A stretch of 52,114 nucleotides of DNA. Origin: a virus. This document shows, piece after piece, positions 13,208 to 21,004 of this stretch; positions within the stretch are counted from its first letter, which is position 1, and each line of letters starts with the position of its first letter. The stretch is from IMG/VR virus record IMGVR_UViG_3300017989_000148, positions 1 through 52,114 of that record. The stretch is one strand, 5' to 3'. The notes beneath the pieces were generated by a model. It did no database searches, was not told the origin of the DNA, and saw only the letters and a list, made by a program, of their open reading frames with translations. The translations under genes and the position numbers were made by a program.

Positions 13208-13547
13208 TGCGGAGGCGCTACACGCGCACGGATACCTAGCGGATCGAGCGGCGTACAGCGAGCGCGATGCTGTGGAAGAGATCATCGCTGTCAAGCTCGC
13301 TGCGCTTGAGCGCCGGATCGCGGAGCTGGAGGCAATCAAGGATCTCGCATGGGAGCATGTGACGTGCGAGAACGAAGGAGTCCATATAGCAGTGAAGCTA
13401 GCCCAGCGCGAGGCCGAGGAGCGGATGAGGCAGCGGTGTATCGCTATCCTACGTGTCGCGCCGGACGGCGAGATGCCCGTGCATTCAAGACTTGGCGCAG
13501 CTGAGGCAATAGCACTGATCCGCACCCTGCCCTCGGAGGGCGAATGA
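13185..13547 (+). CDS. MSELA-family protein 2
   Basis: 120 residues. MSELAREIAEALHAHGYL at the start, a helical, coiled-coil-prone middle (about 40-60, ALERRIAELEAI) and a C-terminal helix. GAAGGAGG precedes the ATG. Beyond the first ten residues it is not obviously similar to the 12827 protein. It is coupled to the next gene by ATGA. Function unknown. Confidence 0.5.
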   Translation: MSELAREIAEALHAHGYLADRAAYSERDAVEEIIAVKLAALERRIAELEAIKDLAWEHVTCENEGVHIAVKLAQREAEERMRQRCIAILRVAPDGEMPVHSRLGAAEAIALIRTLPSEGE

Positions 13548-14455
13548 AGACCAAGCGCGGCGTGAGCGATGAGGCGCGGGCGAAAGTGAAGGCGCGCGCG
13601 CGCGGCTACTGCCAGCTCTTCCACGAGATCCCGGTGCTGGGGAACCAGATCGTCCATCCGACGGGGAAGGGCCATCCGGGCCATCAAGGCATCGGCGGTG
13701 CGGCAAGCGACGCAGAGTGCAATGACCCCCGGTATCTCCTCTGGGGCTGCCAAGCGTGCCAGGATCTAACGCATAGCGAGTATACGATGGCGCGGATTGA
13801 CCTGGATGCTGGCGTCCTCGAGTTTGTTGACTACGAACAGCGCAAGGTGCCACACGAACGGATCTTCTTCCACAATCAGCAACGGTGGTGGGATGCGTTT
13901 GCGAAGTATCCGCGGCTATCGGAGGCGATCCGCACGTTCAACGAGGCGGGCCTTCGTGTGGCCGAGCTACTGGCCTGGTTCGCGCCGGGAGAGGGCAAGC
14001 CGCCCCTGCAGTACGTGTGCGAGGAGCTGCGCCAGAACAGCGATGGCAGCGAGATGGAAGCACTGACGCCGCTGCAGGACTTCCAGCGGCTCTACTCCTA
14101 TCTCGGCATGACCAAGCCGCGCGGCAATAAGCTACGCAAGGTTGGCCAGTGGGTCGTGGAAGAGAAGCTAGGCGGCGTCGTGCGCGGCGTGGATCTCGAT
14201 GCGCTGGACGCGCTGCGGTCCCTGCCGGCGGAAGCGCAGGCGGAGCTACTTGGCCTGTGGGAGAAGCCAGCCGATTTCTGGGATGGCGTGGATAAGGCGC
14301 GCTCGAAGAAGCGCAGGCGTGCGTTCGTCGTGGAGGAACTGGACGGTAGCCTGCGATCGGTGAAGTCGGTCGAGCGGCCGGAGCTACTTGAGGGCGAGGC
14401 GCTGATGCGCGGCTCGGTTGTCATCGGCGCGGGGCGGGTGAAGGAAGAGGACTAG
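13544..14455 (+). CDS. HNH-like zinc protein
   Basis: 303 residues. The first 85 residues carry Cys23, several His (HP, GH, GHQ) and CQACQDLTH, which fits a degenerate HNH-type zinc endonuclease core (Cys/His, then CxxC, then final His). The rest is helical, with RSKKRRRAF near 274 as a basic patch. In phages HNH proteins often act near packaging or in replication, but this gene lies in the replication block. The catalytic assignment is uncertain because the histidine pair is not canonical. Confidence 0.5.
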   Translation: MKTKRGVSDEARAKVKARARGYCQLFHEIPVLGNQIVHPTGKGHPGHQGIGGAASDAECNDPRYLLWGCQACQDLTHSEYTMARIDLDAGVLEFVDYEQRKVPHERIFFHNQQRWWDAFAKYPRLSEAIRTFNEAGLRVAELLAWFAPGEGKPPLQYVCEELRQNSDGSEMEALTPLQDFQRLYSYLGMTKPRGNKLRKVGQWVVEEKLGGVVRGVDLDALDALRSLPAEAQAELLGLWEKPADFWDGVDKARSKKRRRAFVVEELDGSLRSVKSVERPELLEGEALMRGSVVIGAGRVKEED

Positions 14456-14484
14456 ATGCTGCTTCAGTAACCAAGGAGGGGGAA

Positions 14485-14766
14485 ATGCACCGCGACCGAG
14501 AGCGAGAGCAGGCATGGGGAGATGCTGTCTACGAGGCATGGAGACGCGGCGGCAACCCTGATGCCGTCAGCATGGACCGGATTGAGGACAACTACTACAA
14601 CCGAGCGATGCCTTGGCACGATGCAGCTCAAGCAGAAGCGTCCCGTGTAGTGAACGCCTCACTCCAACGTCGCCGCGAGCGCGAAGAGGAGCGAGCGCGA
14701 GAGGAAAGAGAGCAGTACGAGCACTATCAGGAATGGATAGCGGCGGAAGAGGAGACCGAAGACTGA
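14485..14766 (+). CDS. Small highly charged helical protein
   Basis: 93 residues; AAGGAGGGGG precedes the ATG. The C-terminal half is a run of Arg and Glu (RRREREEERAREE) that predicts one long charged helix. No motif recognised. Confidence 0.5.
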   Translation: MHRDREREQAWGDAVYEAWRRGGNPDAVSMDRIEDNYYNRAMPWHDAAQAEASRVVNASLQRRREREEERAREEREQYEHYQEWIAAEEETED

Positions 14767-14790
14767 TCCAGCCACGAAAGGAGACAACCA

Positions 14791-14832
14791 ATGCGCGGCG
14801 ATGGCTCGGGGGGTAGGAGGAATGGAAGATGA
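14791..14832 (+). CDS. 13-codon ORF coupled to the next gene
   Basis: AAAGGAGACAACCA precedes an ATG whose short frame ends in an ATGA overlap with the gene at 14829. It may serve to deliver ribosomes to that gene. Too short to judge as a protein. Confidence 0.25.
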   Translation: MRGDGSGGRRNGR

Positions 14833-15332
14833 CATGGTGGATCTGGTTGATTGCGGCGGCATATCTGGTAATAGGTATTCGGTGTGCGCTTCTAGATGCC
14901 TACGTGATGCGGGAGGTTGATGGGCGCGTGGTCCCGTTGGGTTCCCTCTTCTTAGACATCGTGCTGTGGCCGCTTGTATTCCGCGACCCATATGGGCGGG
15001 GAGACGGACCATGGGCTACTGTGCTGGTAGTCTTGGGGCTAGACAGAAGGCAGCAACAGGCAATCCGCGGGAAGTGTGGTAGTTGCCGCCATTGGCAGTG
15101 GCATGAAGGGGACAGCGCATGGGGGAACTGTGAGCTAGCGTGGGTCAATGATTCTGGGCAACCAGACTTCAACGATCTGCCGTTTCTGCTGAGGGTCAAT
15201 GATGAGTGCGAGTTCGGGGCGGGCGACAGCAAGGTGCTGTTCATTGGGATGGAATCACGGGCTGACTTTGGGTGTGTCTTGTGGGAACCGCAAAGCCGGC
15301 AGAAGGAGGATGGTAGGCGTGCAAAACGATGA
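14829..15332 (+). CDS. Membrane protein with a cysteine cluster
   Basis: 167 residues. Two hydrophobic helices (about 3-22 and 38-50) are followed by a soluble part with CGSCRHWQW near 83, a Cys near 100 and further Cys near 128 and 150: four to six cysteines that could bind a metal. Strong SD GGAGGAATGGAAG upstream. No family recognised. Confidence 0.5.
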   Translation: MTWWIWLIAAAYLVIGIRCALLDAYVMREVDGRVVPLGSLFLDIVLWPLVFRDPYGRGDGPWATVLVVLGLDRRQQQAIRGKCGSCRHWQWHEGDSAWGNCELAWVNDSGQPDFNDLPFLLRVNDECEFGAGDSKVLFIGMESRADFGCVLWEPQSRQKEDGRRAKR

Positions 15333-15420
15333 GGAGCTCTACAGGTACAAGGCGGAGGTCTTGCTCGTTGTGGACGGCGACACGGTCGCGGCGTGCCATG
15401 CGGTGAGGTACGAGGTCTAG
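15310..15420 (+). CDS. Very small uncharacterised protein
   Basis: 36 residues from the ATG at 15310, or 33 from the GTG at 15319, which sits better behind GAAGGAGG. YRYKAEVLLVVDGDTVAACH looks like a strand pair. It fills the gap between two coupled genes, so it is probably real. Confidence 0.4.
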   Translation: MVGVQNDEELYRYKAEVLLVVDGDTVAACHAVRYEV

Positions 15421-15428
15421 GAGGAGAC

Positions 15429-15614
15429 ATGTTTGCATCCCGGGTCGGGCCATTGATAGCGGCGCTCGTGCTGGGCGGGCTCATCGGCTTTCTGGCGGTC
15501 GCGTTCTCAGGCGGCGTCCTGCCGTCGAAGCCGGCGGGGCCGGTCCCGCAGGTAGTCGAGCTTTCGGACGAGACCGTCGCGGCGCTCGAGGACATGCTTG
15601 AGGAGCTGCGGTAG
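15429..15614 (+). CDS. Small single-span membrane protein
   Basis: 61 residues: one membrane helix (about 7-30), a Pro-rich hinge and a short acidic helix (ELSDETVAALEDMLEEL). The same layout is seen in the protein at 17920, so the two may be distant paralogues. GGAGGAGAC precedes the ATG. Confidence 0.5.
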   Translation: MFASRVGPLIAALVLGGLIGFLAVAFSGGVLPSKPAGPVPQVVELSDETVAALEDMLEELR

Positions 15615-15618
15615 GCCC

Positions 15619-15647
15619 TTGGCGAACTTGAGGGGGCGTGGTATACT
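15619..15647 (+). promoter_or_regulatory. Predicted promoter, near-leaderless
   Basis: TTGGCG (15619-15624), 17 bp, TATACT (15642-15647). The GTG at 15657 lies 9 nt after the -10 box with no SD, the same geometry as the RHH promoter at 3042-3070. Confidence 0.5.
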
Positions 15648-15656
15648 GTGGGCAAC

Positions 15657-15968
15657 GTGAGTGAGAAGCAGGCAGCGCAGTTCAATGCGGCGGTTGCCAC
15701 CGTCGCGGAAGTGGTCGGCCTCCCGGCAGAGGTGATTAGCCTTTACTTGAGGCCGCTGTTCGGTTGCGACGTAGGCGCGGCGGTCGATCTCGTGTACGCA
15801 GTCCATCGTGACGAAACGATTCGCGTCGAAGTGTGGTTTGATGACGGCGCGCTTGCGGGGATGAAGCTGGCGGGGATCCAAGGCGAGCGTGTGACGCGGC
15901 TGATGGATCTAGCCGAAGTCGTGCGCGAGGCACGCGAGTATCGGCGGCAGGTGGTGGCGGCGAGATGA
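15657..15968 (+). CDS. Uncharacterised protein
   Basis: 103 residues from the GTG at 15657; a GTG at 15648 lies too close to the -10 box. Helical, with VSEKQAAQFNAAVATVAEVV at the N-terminus and a strand pair RVEVWFDDGALAGMKL in the middle. No family recognised. The stop overlaps the next start. Confidence 0.5.
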   Translation: MSEKQAAQFNAAVATVAEVVGLPAEVISLYLRPLFGCDVGAAVDLVYAVHRDETIRVEVWFDDGALAGMKLAGIQGERVTRLMDLAEVVREAREYRRQVVAAR

Positions 15969-16309
15969 TGAGCGATGAAGAGCTGCGGATCGAGGCGGCG
16001 GAGTTGGCGCGGAAGGATAGTGCGGAAGAAGACGAGCTTGCAGCTAAGATTGCCGAGATATCTGCCGGGCTCGAAGGCGCGGTAACCGTGGTGCGATGGG
16101 ATCCTGTCCACGACATCGCGGCAGCGCTAGAACTCTCCAAGGCAATTCCGGCGGATCGAATTGATGCGTTTTCCGAGTTCTATGCGGAGCTTATTGAGAT
16201 TCCAACGGAATGTCCGACAGCGTGGTGGTTCTTTGCATCTTTGTCTCCCCGCGCCATCACCCGCGCCTTCATCTTGGCAATGACGGCTGAGGAGGCAACA
16301 GCGAAGTAG
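15965..16309 (+). CDS. ABA-sandwich-like phage protein 1
   Basis: 114 residues. HDIAAALELSKAI in the middle and SPRAITRAFILAM at the end are the two conserved helices of the phage ABA-sandwich domain, a small fold common in phages and without a known function. Two relatives lie at 22172 and 24100. The N-terminus is acidic and specific to this copy. It ends before a strong terminator. Confidence 0.6.
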   Translation: MMSDEELRIEAAELARKDSAEEDELAAKIAEISAGLEGAVTVVRWDPVHDIAAALELSKAIPADRIDAFSEFYAELIEIPTECPTAWWFFASLSPRAITRAFILAMTAEEATAK

Positions 16310-16351
16310 ACCTGCAGCGGTAGCGCCAGAGGGGCATCGTCGGAACGGACT

Positions 16352-16377
16352 CCCTCACCCGAAAGGGTGGGGGTTTT
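16352..16377 (+). terminator. Intrinsic terminator with GAAA tetraloop
   Basis: A 9-bp stem (16352-16360 with 16365-16373, one G-U pair) closes a GAAA loop and is followed by TTTT. It ends the transcript from 15619 and lies 16 nt before the next ATG. Confidence 0.8.
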
Positions 16378-16393
16378 GCTTTTGGAGGTGCAA

Positions 16394-16873
16394 ATGGAGC
16401 TCACAGGATTCGACCGAAGCAAGGTGATCGCAGAGGCGCGGAAGCTCTTCGCGCCGATTGAGAAGTCGCTAGGGCCTAGCGACTACCTCGACTACGACGC
16501 GGCGATGATCGGCAGTGTCAGGCTAGCAGGGACGACGGAGGGCGTGCTGACGGTGCCGCTGGCGGAGAGATCGCTGTCGATTCGGCGGCTCTTGGCAATC
16601 GAAGCGCACGATGAGTGGCTGTGGGACATTCCGCTCTATGCGTTCTACGCGATCCCGCCCAACGAGTGCTTCCGCGGCCTAGAGGCAGCGACGCCGTATC
16701 TGACGATCATCACGGGCTGGAGTAGCGGCTACATGGAGGACGCGGCCGGCGCATACGTGCGTGACGTCGAGGTCGAAGTCCAGCGGCCGATCACCGAGCC
16801 GAACTACCTGTACCTGTCGGGCAATCAGGTCGTGCATCTGTTCTGCTGCAAGGTCTCGCAGAACCAGCAGTAG
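16394..16873 (+). CDS. Uncharacterised protein
   Basis: 159 residues from the ATG at 16394 behind TTGGAGGTG. A mixed alpha/beta protein with aromatic-rich segments (LWDIPLYAFYAIPP near 77-90) and a C-terminal CCKVSQNQQ. No family recognised. It sits between a terminator and a GC-rich hairpin, so its expression is probably set apart from its neighbours. Confidence 0.5.
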   Translation: MELTGFDRSKVIAEARKLFAPIEKSLGPSDYLDYDAAMIGSVRLAGTTEGVLTVPLAERSLSIRRLLAIEAHDEWLWDIPLYAFYAIPPNECFRGLEAATPYLTIITGWSSGYMEDAAGAYVRDVEVEVQRPITEPNYLYLSGNQVVHLFCCKVSQNQQ

Positions 16874-16879
16874 CGGAAG

Positions 16880-16913
16880 CCCGGGCGGCCGCTCTCCGGG
16901 TCGGCCGCCCGGG
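16880..16913 (+). other. Perfect 11-bp GC hairpin
   Basis: CCCGGGCGGCC (16880-16890) pairs with GGCCGCCCGGG (16903-16913) across 12 nt. No T tract, so its effect may be on RNA stability or as a pausing site. It directly follows the stop codon of the gene before it. Confidence 0.6.
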
Positions 16914-16933
16914 TGCAGGGGGAGAGGTGACAC

Positions 16934-16999
16934 ATGCGGAGAAGCGCCCAGTCTGCGGGGGGAGTGGGAAGGTACTTGATAGCGATCAAAGGGGTGTGA
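16934..16999 (+). CDS. 21-codon ORF with a strong SD
   Basis: GAGAGGTGACAC precedes an ATG; the short basic peptide ends one base before the next ATG. Possibly a leader peptide, possibly chance. Confidence 0.25.
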   Translation: MRRSAQSAGGVGRYLIAIKGV

Positions 17000-17000
17000 G

Positions 17001-17261
17001 ATGGACAAGAGTCAGATGCTCAACGTGGTGCATGTCCTTGATGCACTTGTTTGCGAGGACACGGGAATGACTGAGCGACAGGCAGGTGCGTTAGCCTCTT
17101 TGCGGGCGGAGTTCCTGCCTACTTACTGCTGTAGTCGTATGGAGCGGGCTGTATGTGAGGCGAATGTGGTGCGCGGTGTTAGCCCATTCAGCGGGTCAAT
17201 CCTGTGGGAGATGGGCGGGGTGATGATCGAGAAGTGCCCATTCTGCGGGGCGGATCTTTGA
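17001..17261 (+). CDS. Small C-terminal zinc-finger protein
   Basis: 86 residues; an N-terminal helical part, Cys pair CC near 48-49 and a C-terminal IEKCPFCGADL, a common phage zinc-knuckle ending. AGGGGTGTGAG precedes the ATG. Confidence 0.5.
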   Translation: MDKSQMLNVVHVLDALVCEDTGMTERQAGALASLRAEFLPTYCCSRMERAVCEANVVRGVSPFSGSILWEMGGVMIEKCPFCGADL

Positions 17262-17291
17262 TGATAGGCGAAGAGGGCAAGGGGTGAGCGA

Positions 17292-17387
17292 ATGGGATTC
17301 ATCATTGGCCTACTAATCGGCGTGTTTGTTGGCGTAGTAGGCGTCTTGGTCCTGATGGCCCTGAGCGTGCTGGGCGTGGTGGGGTGA
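17292..17387 (+). CDS. 31-residue single-span membrane peptide
   Basis: GAVVG-type helix: MGFIIGLLIGVFVGVVGVLV and on to the end is one hydrophobic segment. AAGGGGTGAG precedes the ATG. Small membrane peptides of this sort are common in phage early regions. Confidence 0.45.
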   Translation: MGFIIGLLIGVFVGVVGVLVLMALSVLGVVG

Positions 17388-17392
17388 GCGGC

Positions 17393-17527
17393 ATGGATCC
17401 CCGAGTCGAAGCGCGGCTAAGAGTGATCCAGTGGCACGCCCAGCATAGCGGTCGGGCCTTGTGTCAGCAGGTAGTGAAGACGCTCCTTGGCGAGATCTTC
17501 GAGATTCTGGGGGAAGTGGAATTGTGA
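17393..17527 (+). CDS. Small uncharacterised helical protein
   Basis: 44 residues; GGGGTGAGCGGC precedes the ATG. Predicted mainly helical (RLRVIQWHAQHSGRALCQQV). The stop overlaps the GTG of the next gene (GTGA). Confidence 0.45.
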   Translation: MDPRVEARLRVIQWHAQHSGRALCQQVVKTLLGEIFEILGEVEL

Positions 17528-17910
17528 CGGCGCCCCAGGCGAGCATTCTCAACGAGCGCAGGGCGCGGACCCGGCGTGAGAATGTCCGGCGTTCCCGTGC
17601 GATGCGCTACTGCGAGAGCTGTGAAGCGCCGCTGGGGATCTTCTCATACAAGTGGTACTTGCACCGCTTTGTGCGAGGTGCGGCGAAGTGTCCAGTCTGC
17701 GGAAAGCCCGCGAGGCAGCCGGTTGCCCAGACGCGGGAAGCGGATAGCTCAGGGTGGGTGACTGCTGAGGTTGTGTCGCTCAAGACTGGGTACAAGCCGG
17801 CGACGGTTCGGCGTCTTGGCCGGGAGGGCCACATTCGCAGAGAGGCGGCTGGCCGAGGGTGGCTCTATCGCCAGGAGGATGTAGAGCGGGTGATGAGGGA
17901 ACGACAGTAG
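17524..17910 (+). CDS. Zinc-ribbon plus helix-turn-helix protein
   Basis: 128 residues from a GTG. A zinc ribbon (CESCEAPLG near 31-34, CPVCGKPA near 58-61) is joined to an excisionase/MerR-like helix-turn-helix (WVTAEVVSLKTGYKPATVRR, then LYRQEDVERVM), the layout of small DNA-binding adaptors whose last residues name the chosen DNA site. It could be an excisionase or an early regulator; it is far from the recombinase, so this is open. Confidence 0.6.
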   Translation: MTAPQASILNERRARTRRENVRRSRAMRYCESCEAPLGIFSYKWYLHRFVRGAAKCPVCGKPARQPVAQTREADSSGWVTAEVVSLKTGYKPATVRRLGREGHIRREAAGRGWLYRQEDVERVMRERQ

Positions 17911-17919
17911 GGGGTGAAC

Positions 17920-18159
17920 GTGGGCGGTGGATGGAAGTGGAGGCTAGGCGTTCTGATCGTGGCGGCTGCGCTTGGCTACGCAATAGGGATCGGTAGCGCG
18001 GCGCTGAACGTTGGCGCTCCGAGGAAAGCGGATTCGGCCTCGGGCCGGGATGAGTCTGTCGTTCGGATCGAACTATCTCGTGACGGGCTGAGGCAGCTTC
18101 AGGGCGTCCTTGATCGGGTGGCGCGGCGGGTCCAGGGCGAGGGCGGGACTATCTGGTGA
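17920..18159 (+). CDS. Small single-span membrane protein
   Basis: 79 residues from the GTG at 17920, which is better spaced from the SD AGGGGG than the GTG at 17914. One membrane helix (about 9-29) and a charged C-terminal helix (RIELSRDGLRQLQGVLDRV). Similar in layout to the protein at 15429. Confidence 0.45.
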   Translation: MGGGWKWRLGVLIVAAALGYAIGIGSAALNVGAPRKADSASGRDESVVRIELSRDGLRQLQGVLDRVARRVQGEGGTIW

Positions 18160-18210
18160 GCGGGGGCGAAGTCCAGTGACTGACAAGCATCCAGGCGGGC
18201 GACTGAGGCG

Positions 18211-18669
18211 ATGAGTGAACCCAAGACGAGTAAACGACGGCTAGAGGCTGTAGAGAAGCAGCGACGTGCATTGGAGATGCGCAAGCGCGGCACTAGCTTC
18301 GATGTGATTGCCAGTGAGCTTGGCTACTCCAGCAGGAGTGGCGCATACAAGGCCGTCATGTCTGCGATTGAGAAGATGTTGCGCGAACCCGCCGAGGAAG
18401 TGAGAACGCTTGAACTTGAGCGGCTAGATGAATTGCTCGCCGGGCTATGGATGAAGGCAGTCAAGGGCGATGCCGCCGCGCTGGACCGGGTACTGCGAAT
18501 CATGGAGCGGCGGTCGAAGTACCTGGGGCTTGATGCGCCGAAAGAGTCAAACGTGAATCTCGGCGGCGAGGTGAAGGTCACGGGTGTGCCGCGGCCGCTG
18601 AGTCGCGAAGAGGCTGAGGTGATGGCGAAGATGAGTGGGGATGTCCTTGACGGCGGCGACGAAGAGTGA
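18211..18669 (+). CDS. Terminase small subunit
   Basis: 152 residues. An N-terminal basic helix-turn-helix (ALEMRKRGTSFDVIASELGY near 24-43) is followed by a long helical oligomerisation region (about 60-100) and a C-terminal tail that would contact the large subunit. This is the layout of phage small terminases, which bind the packaging site and recruit the motor. The immediately downstream large subunit, with a 29-nt overlap, supports the call. Confidence 0.8.
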   Translation: MSEPKTSKRRLEAVEKQRRALEMRKRGTSFDVIASELGYSSRSGAYKAVMSAIEKMLREPAEEVRTLELERLDELLAGLWMKAVKGDAAALDRVLRIMERRSKYLGLDAPKESNVNLGGEVKVTGVPRPLSREEAEVMAKMSGDVLDGGDEE

Positions 18670-20251
18670 CGTTCGCGAGCGACAGCTTCGGTATGCGCCG
18701 CTGAACCCGTATTGGTGGCAGGTTGCGCATCGGGTCATGCCGACGGGGAAGCGGTATGAAATCATGGACTCGCGGCGTCATTTCTACATGCCCTATCTGT
18801 ACGAGCCGCTCTGTGAGTGGAGCAAGGATGCGCCGAGGGGCTATCGCCAGGTCTGGTCGAAGTGCGGACAGGTCGGCTGCACGGAGGCGGGAATCGGGCT
18901 CGGCCTTTGGTTCCTTGACGAGTGCGATGAAGGCGTGATGTACGGCTTGCCGACGGAGGACGCGATCAAGTCATTCGTTCAGGCGCGGGTAGATCCGAGC
19001 GTGCGCAAGTCACCCTACATCGAGGCCGCGTTTCGTGATACGGACAACACGGACGTCAAGCTGGCGTGGGGGCAGGCGTGGTACTTCCGTGGCGCGGTTT
19101 CGAGGTCGAAGCTGCGTGAGATCCCGGTCGGCCTGTTGGTTCGTGACGAGTACGGGGAGATGCCGGAGGAAGGTCGGGAGCTGATGCCCGCGCGGCTTGG
19201 GGCGTCGCGGTTCAAGTGGGTGCTAGACCTGGGCAACCCGCGCTATCCCGAGAGCGGGATTGACCTTGAGTACAAGCGCGGGGATCAGAGCGTCTGGAAG
19301 GTGAAGTGTGAGGCGTGCGGCGCGGAAGAAGAGCCGTGTTGGCCGGAGAGCGTGAAATGGAGCAGTCAGGCCTCCTCGGGTGCAGGGCAAGACGGGGGCG
19401 ATCGGGCCGAAGGTGTCTACGCCCTCGTCTGCCCGCACTGTGGTGAGCGGGTTGAGCGATTCAATGGGCGATGGGTGCCGACGAACCCAGGGGCACCATA
19501 CCGCTCGTTCCGCATGTCCCAGCTCATTTCCCCGGCAGTAGAGCCGTGGGAGATCGCGGCGGCATGGGGAGCGGCCCAGGGGAACACGACGCGGCTACAG
19601 GAGTTCTACAACTCGGTGCTTGGCCTGCCCTATGCGCCAGAGGGCGCTCGGCTGACTGACGAGGTGCTGAACGCACTGCCACGCGGCCCCGAGATGGTGA
19701 TGGGGTGGAAGAAGCCGACGTGCATGGGCGTTGACGTTGGCGCTGAGAACCACGTCGAGATCCGGAAGATGGGCGGCGGGATTTTGTGGGCGGGGACACT
19801 CGACTGGACGGAGATGAGTCGGGCCATGGTGAACTACAACGTCGCCCAGTGCGGGATCGACATCGCGCCGGAGACGACGAAGGCGAAGGAGTTCGCGAGG
19901 GACCACTCGGGCAAGGTAACGCTCATTCGGTACAACCCGAGCCCTACAGCGACGGGGCAGTCTGTGAAGGAGGAGGACGGCGTATCGGTGCTGACCGTAG
20001 CACGTACCGAGGTGATCGACACGGCGTTCGCGCGGATCTTGAATGGCGAAGAAGAGGTGCCGGTCAACGCGCCGGCGGATTGGTTCGCGCACATGAAAGC
20101 ACAGACGCGAATCGTGGTGAGAGACGGAAGGCGCGAGTACGCGAAGTGGGACGACCAGGGCAAGCCGGATCACTACGCCCACGCGTTCGTCTACTCGGAG
20201 CTCGTGCGAGATGAGGCGACAGCGTGGGAGCGGGCGGGGGTGTTCGTGTGA
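18641..20251 (+). CDS. terL: Terminase large subunit, GpA-like
   Basis: 536 residues. The ATPase part has a Walker A-like loop WSKCGQVGCTEAG (about 70-82) and a Walker B-like LLVRDEYGEM (about 165-174). Two CxxC pairs (CEACGAEE near 225 and CPHCGERV near 268) form the zinc insertion of GpA-type terminases, and FYNSVLGLPY is a family signature. The nuclease part begins near MGVDVGAENH (about 362), with acidic residues at DIAPETTKAKEFA and DHYAHAFVY. The protein cuts concatemeric DNA and drives it into the prohead. ATG 18641 is preferred to the GTG at 18635. It is followed by a cargo block rather than by the portal. Confidence 0.88.
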   Translation: MSLTAATKSDVRERQLRYAPLNPYWWQVAHRVMPTGKRYEIMDSRRHFYMPYLYEPLCEWSKDAPRGYRQVWSKCGQVGCTEAGIGLGLWFLDECDEGVMYGLPTEDAIKSFVQARVDPSVRKSPYIEAAFRDTDNTDVKLAWGQAWYFRGAVSRSKLREIPVGLLVRDEYGEMPEEGRELMPARLGASRFKWVLDLGNPRYPESGIDLEYKRGDQSVWKVKCEACGAEEEPCWPESVKWSSQASSGAGQDGGDRAEGVYALVCPHCGERVERFNGRWVPTNPGAPYRSFRMSQLISPAVEPWEIAAAWGAAQGNTTRLQEFYNSVLGLPYAPEGARLTDEVLNALPRGPEMVMGWKKPTCMGVDVGAENHVEIRKMGGGILWAGTLDWTEMSRAMVNYNVAQCGIDIAPETTKAKEFARDHSGKVTLIRYNPSPTATGQSVKEEDGVSVLTVARTEVIDTAFARILNGEEEVPVNAPADWFAHMKAQTRIVVRDGRREYAKWDDQGKPDHYAHAFVYSELVRDEATAWERAGVFV

Positions 20252-20274
20252 TGGCGATTGGTGAAGGAGGACTG

Positions 20275-20448
20275 ATGGAAATCCGTGAACGCGCAGAGCG
20301 GGCGATGAAAGGCGTGCGGATCGAGGGCCAGGTGAACGCCGACCGGCTCCGGCTCCAGATCGAGGTGGAGCTGCTGAAGATGGCGCGCGATGCAGACCAA
20401 GCGGCGATGGATCGCATCATCGGGGCGTACATGGGGGAAGGAGTGTGA
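20275..20448 (+). CDS. Small helical protein downstream of terL
   Basis: 57 residues from the ATG at 20275 behind GAAGGAGG; an upstream ATG at 20251 overlaps the terL stop but has no SD. Charged helices throughout (EIRERAERAMKG; LQIEVELLKMARDADQ). No family recognised. Confidence 0.5.
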   Translation: MEIRERAERAMKGVRIEGQVNADRLRLQIEVELLKMARDADQAAMDRIIGAYMGEGV

Positions 20449-20449
20449 G

Positions 20450-20692
20450 ATGGAAGTGAAGCTAGGCAAAGACGCAAGGGACAGGTTCACGGGATTCAAG
20501 GGGCTAGTCACGGGCGAGGTACATTATCTCACTGGATGTACGCAATTCCTTATCCAGCCGAGGAAGCTCGATGATAAAGGCAAGCCCGCGGGGTCTGAAT
20601 GGTTTGACGTGGATCGGCTTGAGTCGATCGAAAGGGAGCCCGTGCGTGCGGGGAGCCCCGGCGGCCCTGGCCGAGTAGCGCCGAAGAGGTAA
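20450..20692 (+). CDS. Conserved small phage protein
   Basis: 80 residues. MEVKLGKDARDRFTGFKGL, TGCTQFLIQP and SEWFDVDRLE follow the pattern of a small beta-barrel phage protein I recognise from many tailed phages, without known function. It starts just after the previous gene (GGAGTGTGAG as SD). The last 15 residues are Pro/Gly-rich. Confidence 0.6.
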   Translation: MEVKLGKDARDRFTGFKGLVTGEVHYLTGCTQFLIQPRKLDDKGKPAGSEWFDVDRLESIEREPVRAGSPGGPGRVAPKR

Positions 20693-20695
20693 CTG

Positions 20696-21004
20696 ATGGC
20701 GGGTGGGGGATCGAGCATGTTTAAGGGCAGCGTGAGGAAGCACCAGCAGGAAACAGACAAGCGCCTTGCGAAGATCGAGACGCGCCTGAAGCAACTAGAG
20801 TGCCCGCATGAGCACAAGGAGTTCAGAGAGGGCGAATGGATCTTCTGGTTCTATGAAGTCTGCAAGGACTGCGGGAAGGTCATCCAGGTATTCGATTCCG
20901 AGGCGGAGTTCCTGCGGGCCAAACTGGACCGCGTGAGGGAAGAGAACGACGGCCTGGTCGCGGCGATTGAGGAAGAGCTAGCGGGGTTGGAAGAAGGGCA
21001 GTGA
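20696..21004 (+). CDS. Coiled-coil protein with Cys/His cluster
   Basis: 102 residues. Helices at 10-36 and 72-100 look like coiled coils; between them CPHEH (about 39-43) and CKDCGK (60-65) form a likely zinc site. Coupled to the next gene by GTGA. No family recognised. Confidence 0.5.
   Translation: MAGGGSSMFKGSVRKHQQETDKRLAKIETRLKQLECPHEHKEFREGEWIFWFYEVCKDCGKVIQVFDSEAEFLRAKLDRVREENDGLVAAIEEELAGLEEGQ

Noticed and set aside
16880-16913. An intrinsic terminator
   Set aside because: The hairpin is strong but is followed by TGCAGG, with no T tract.
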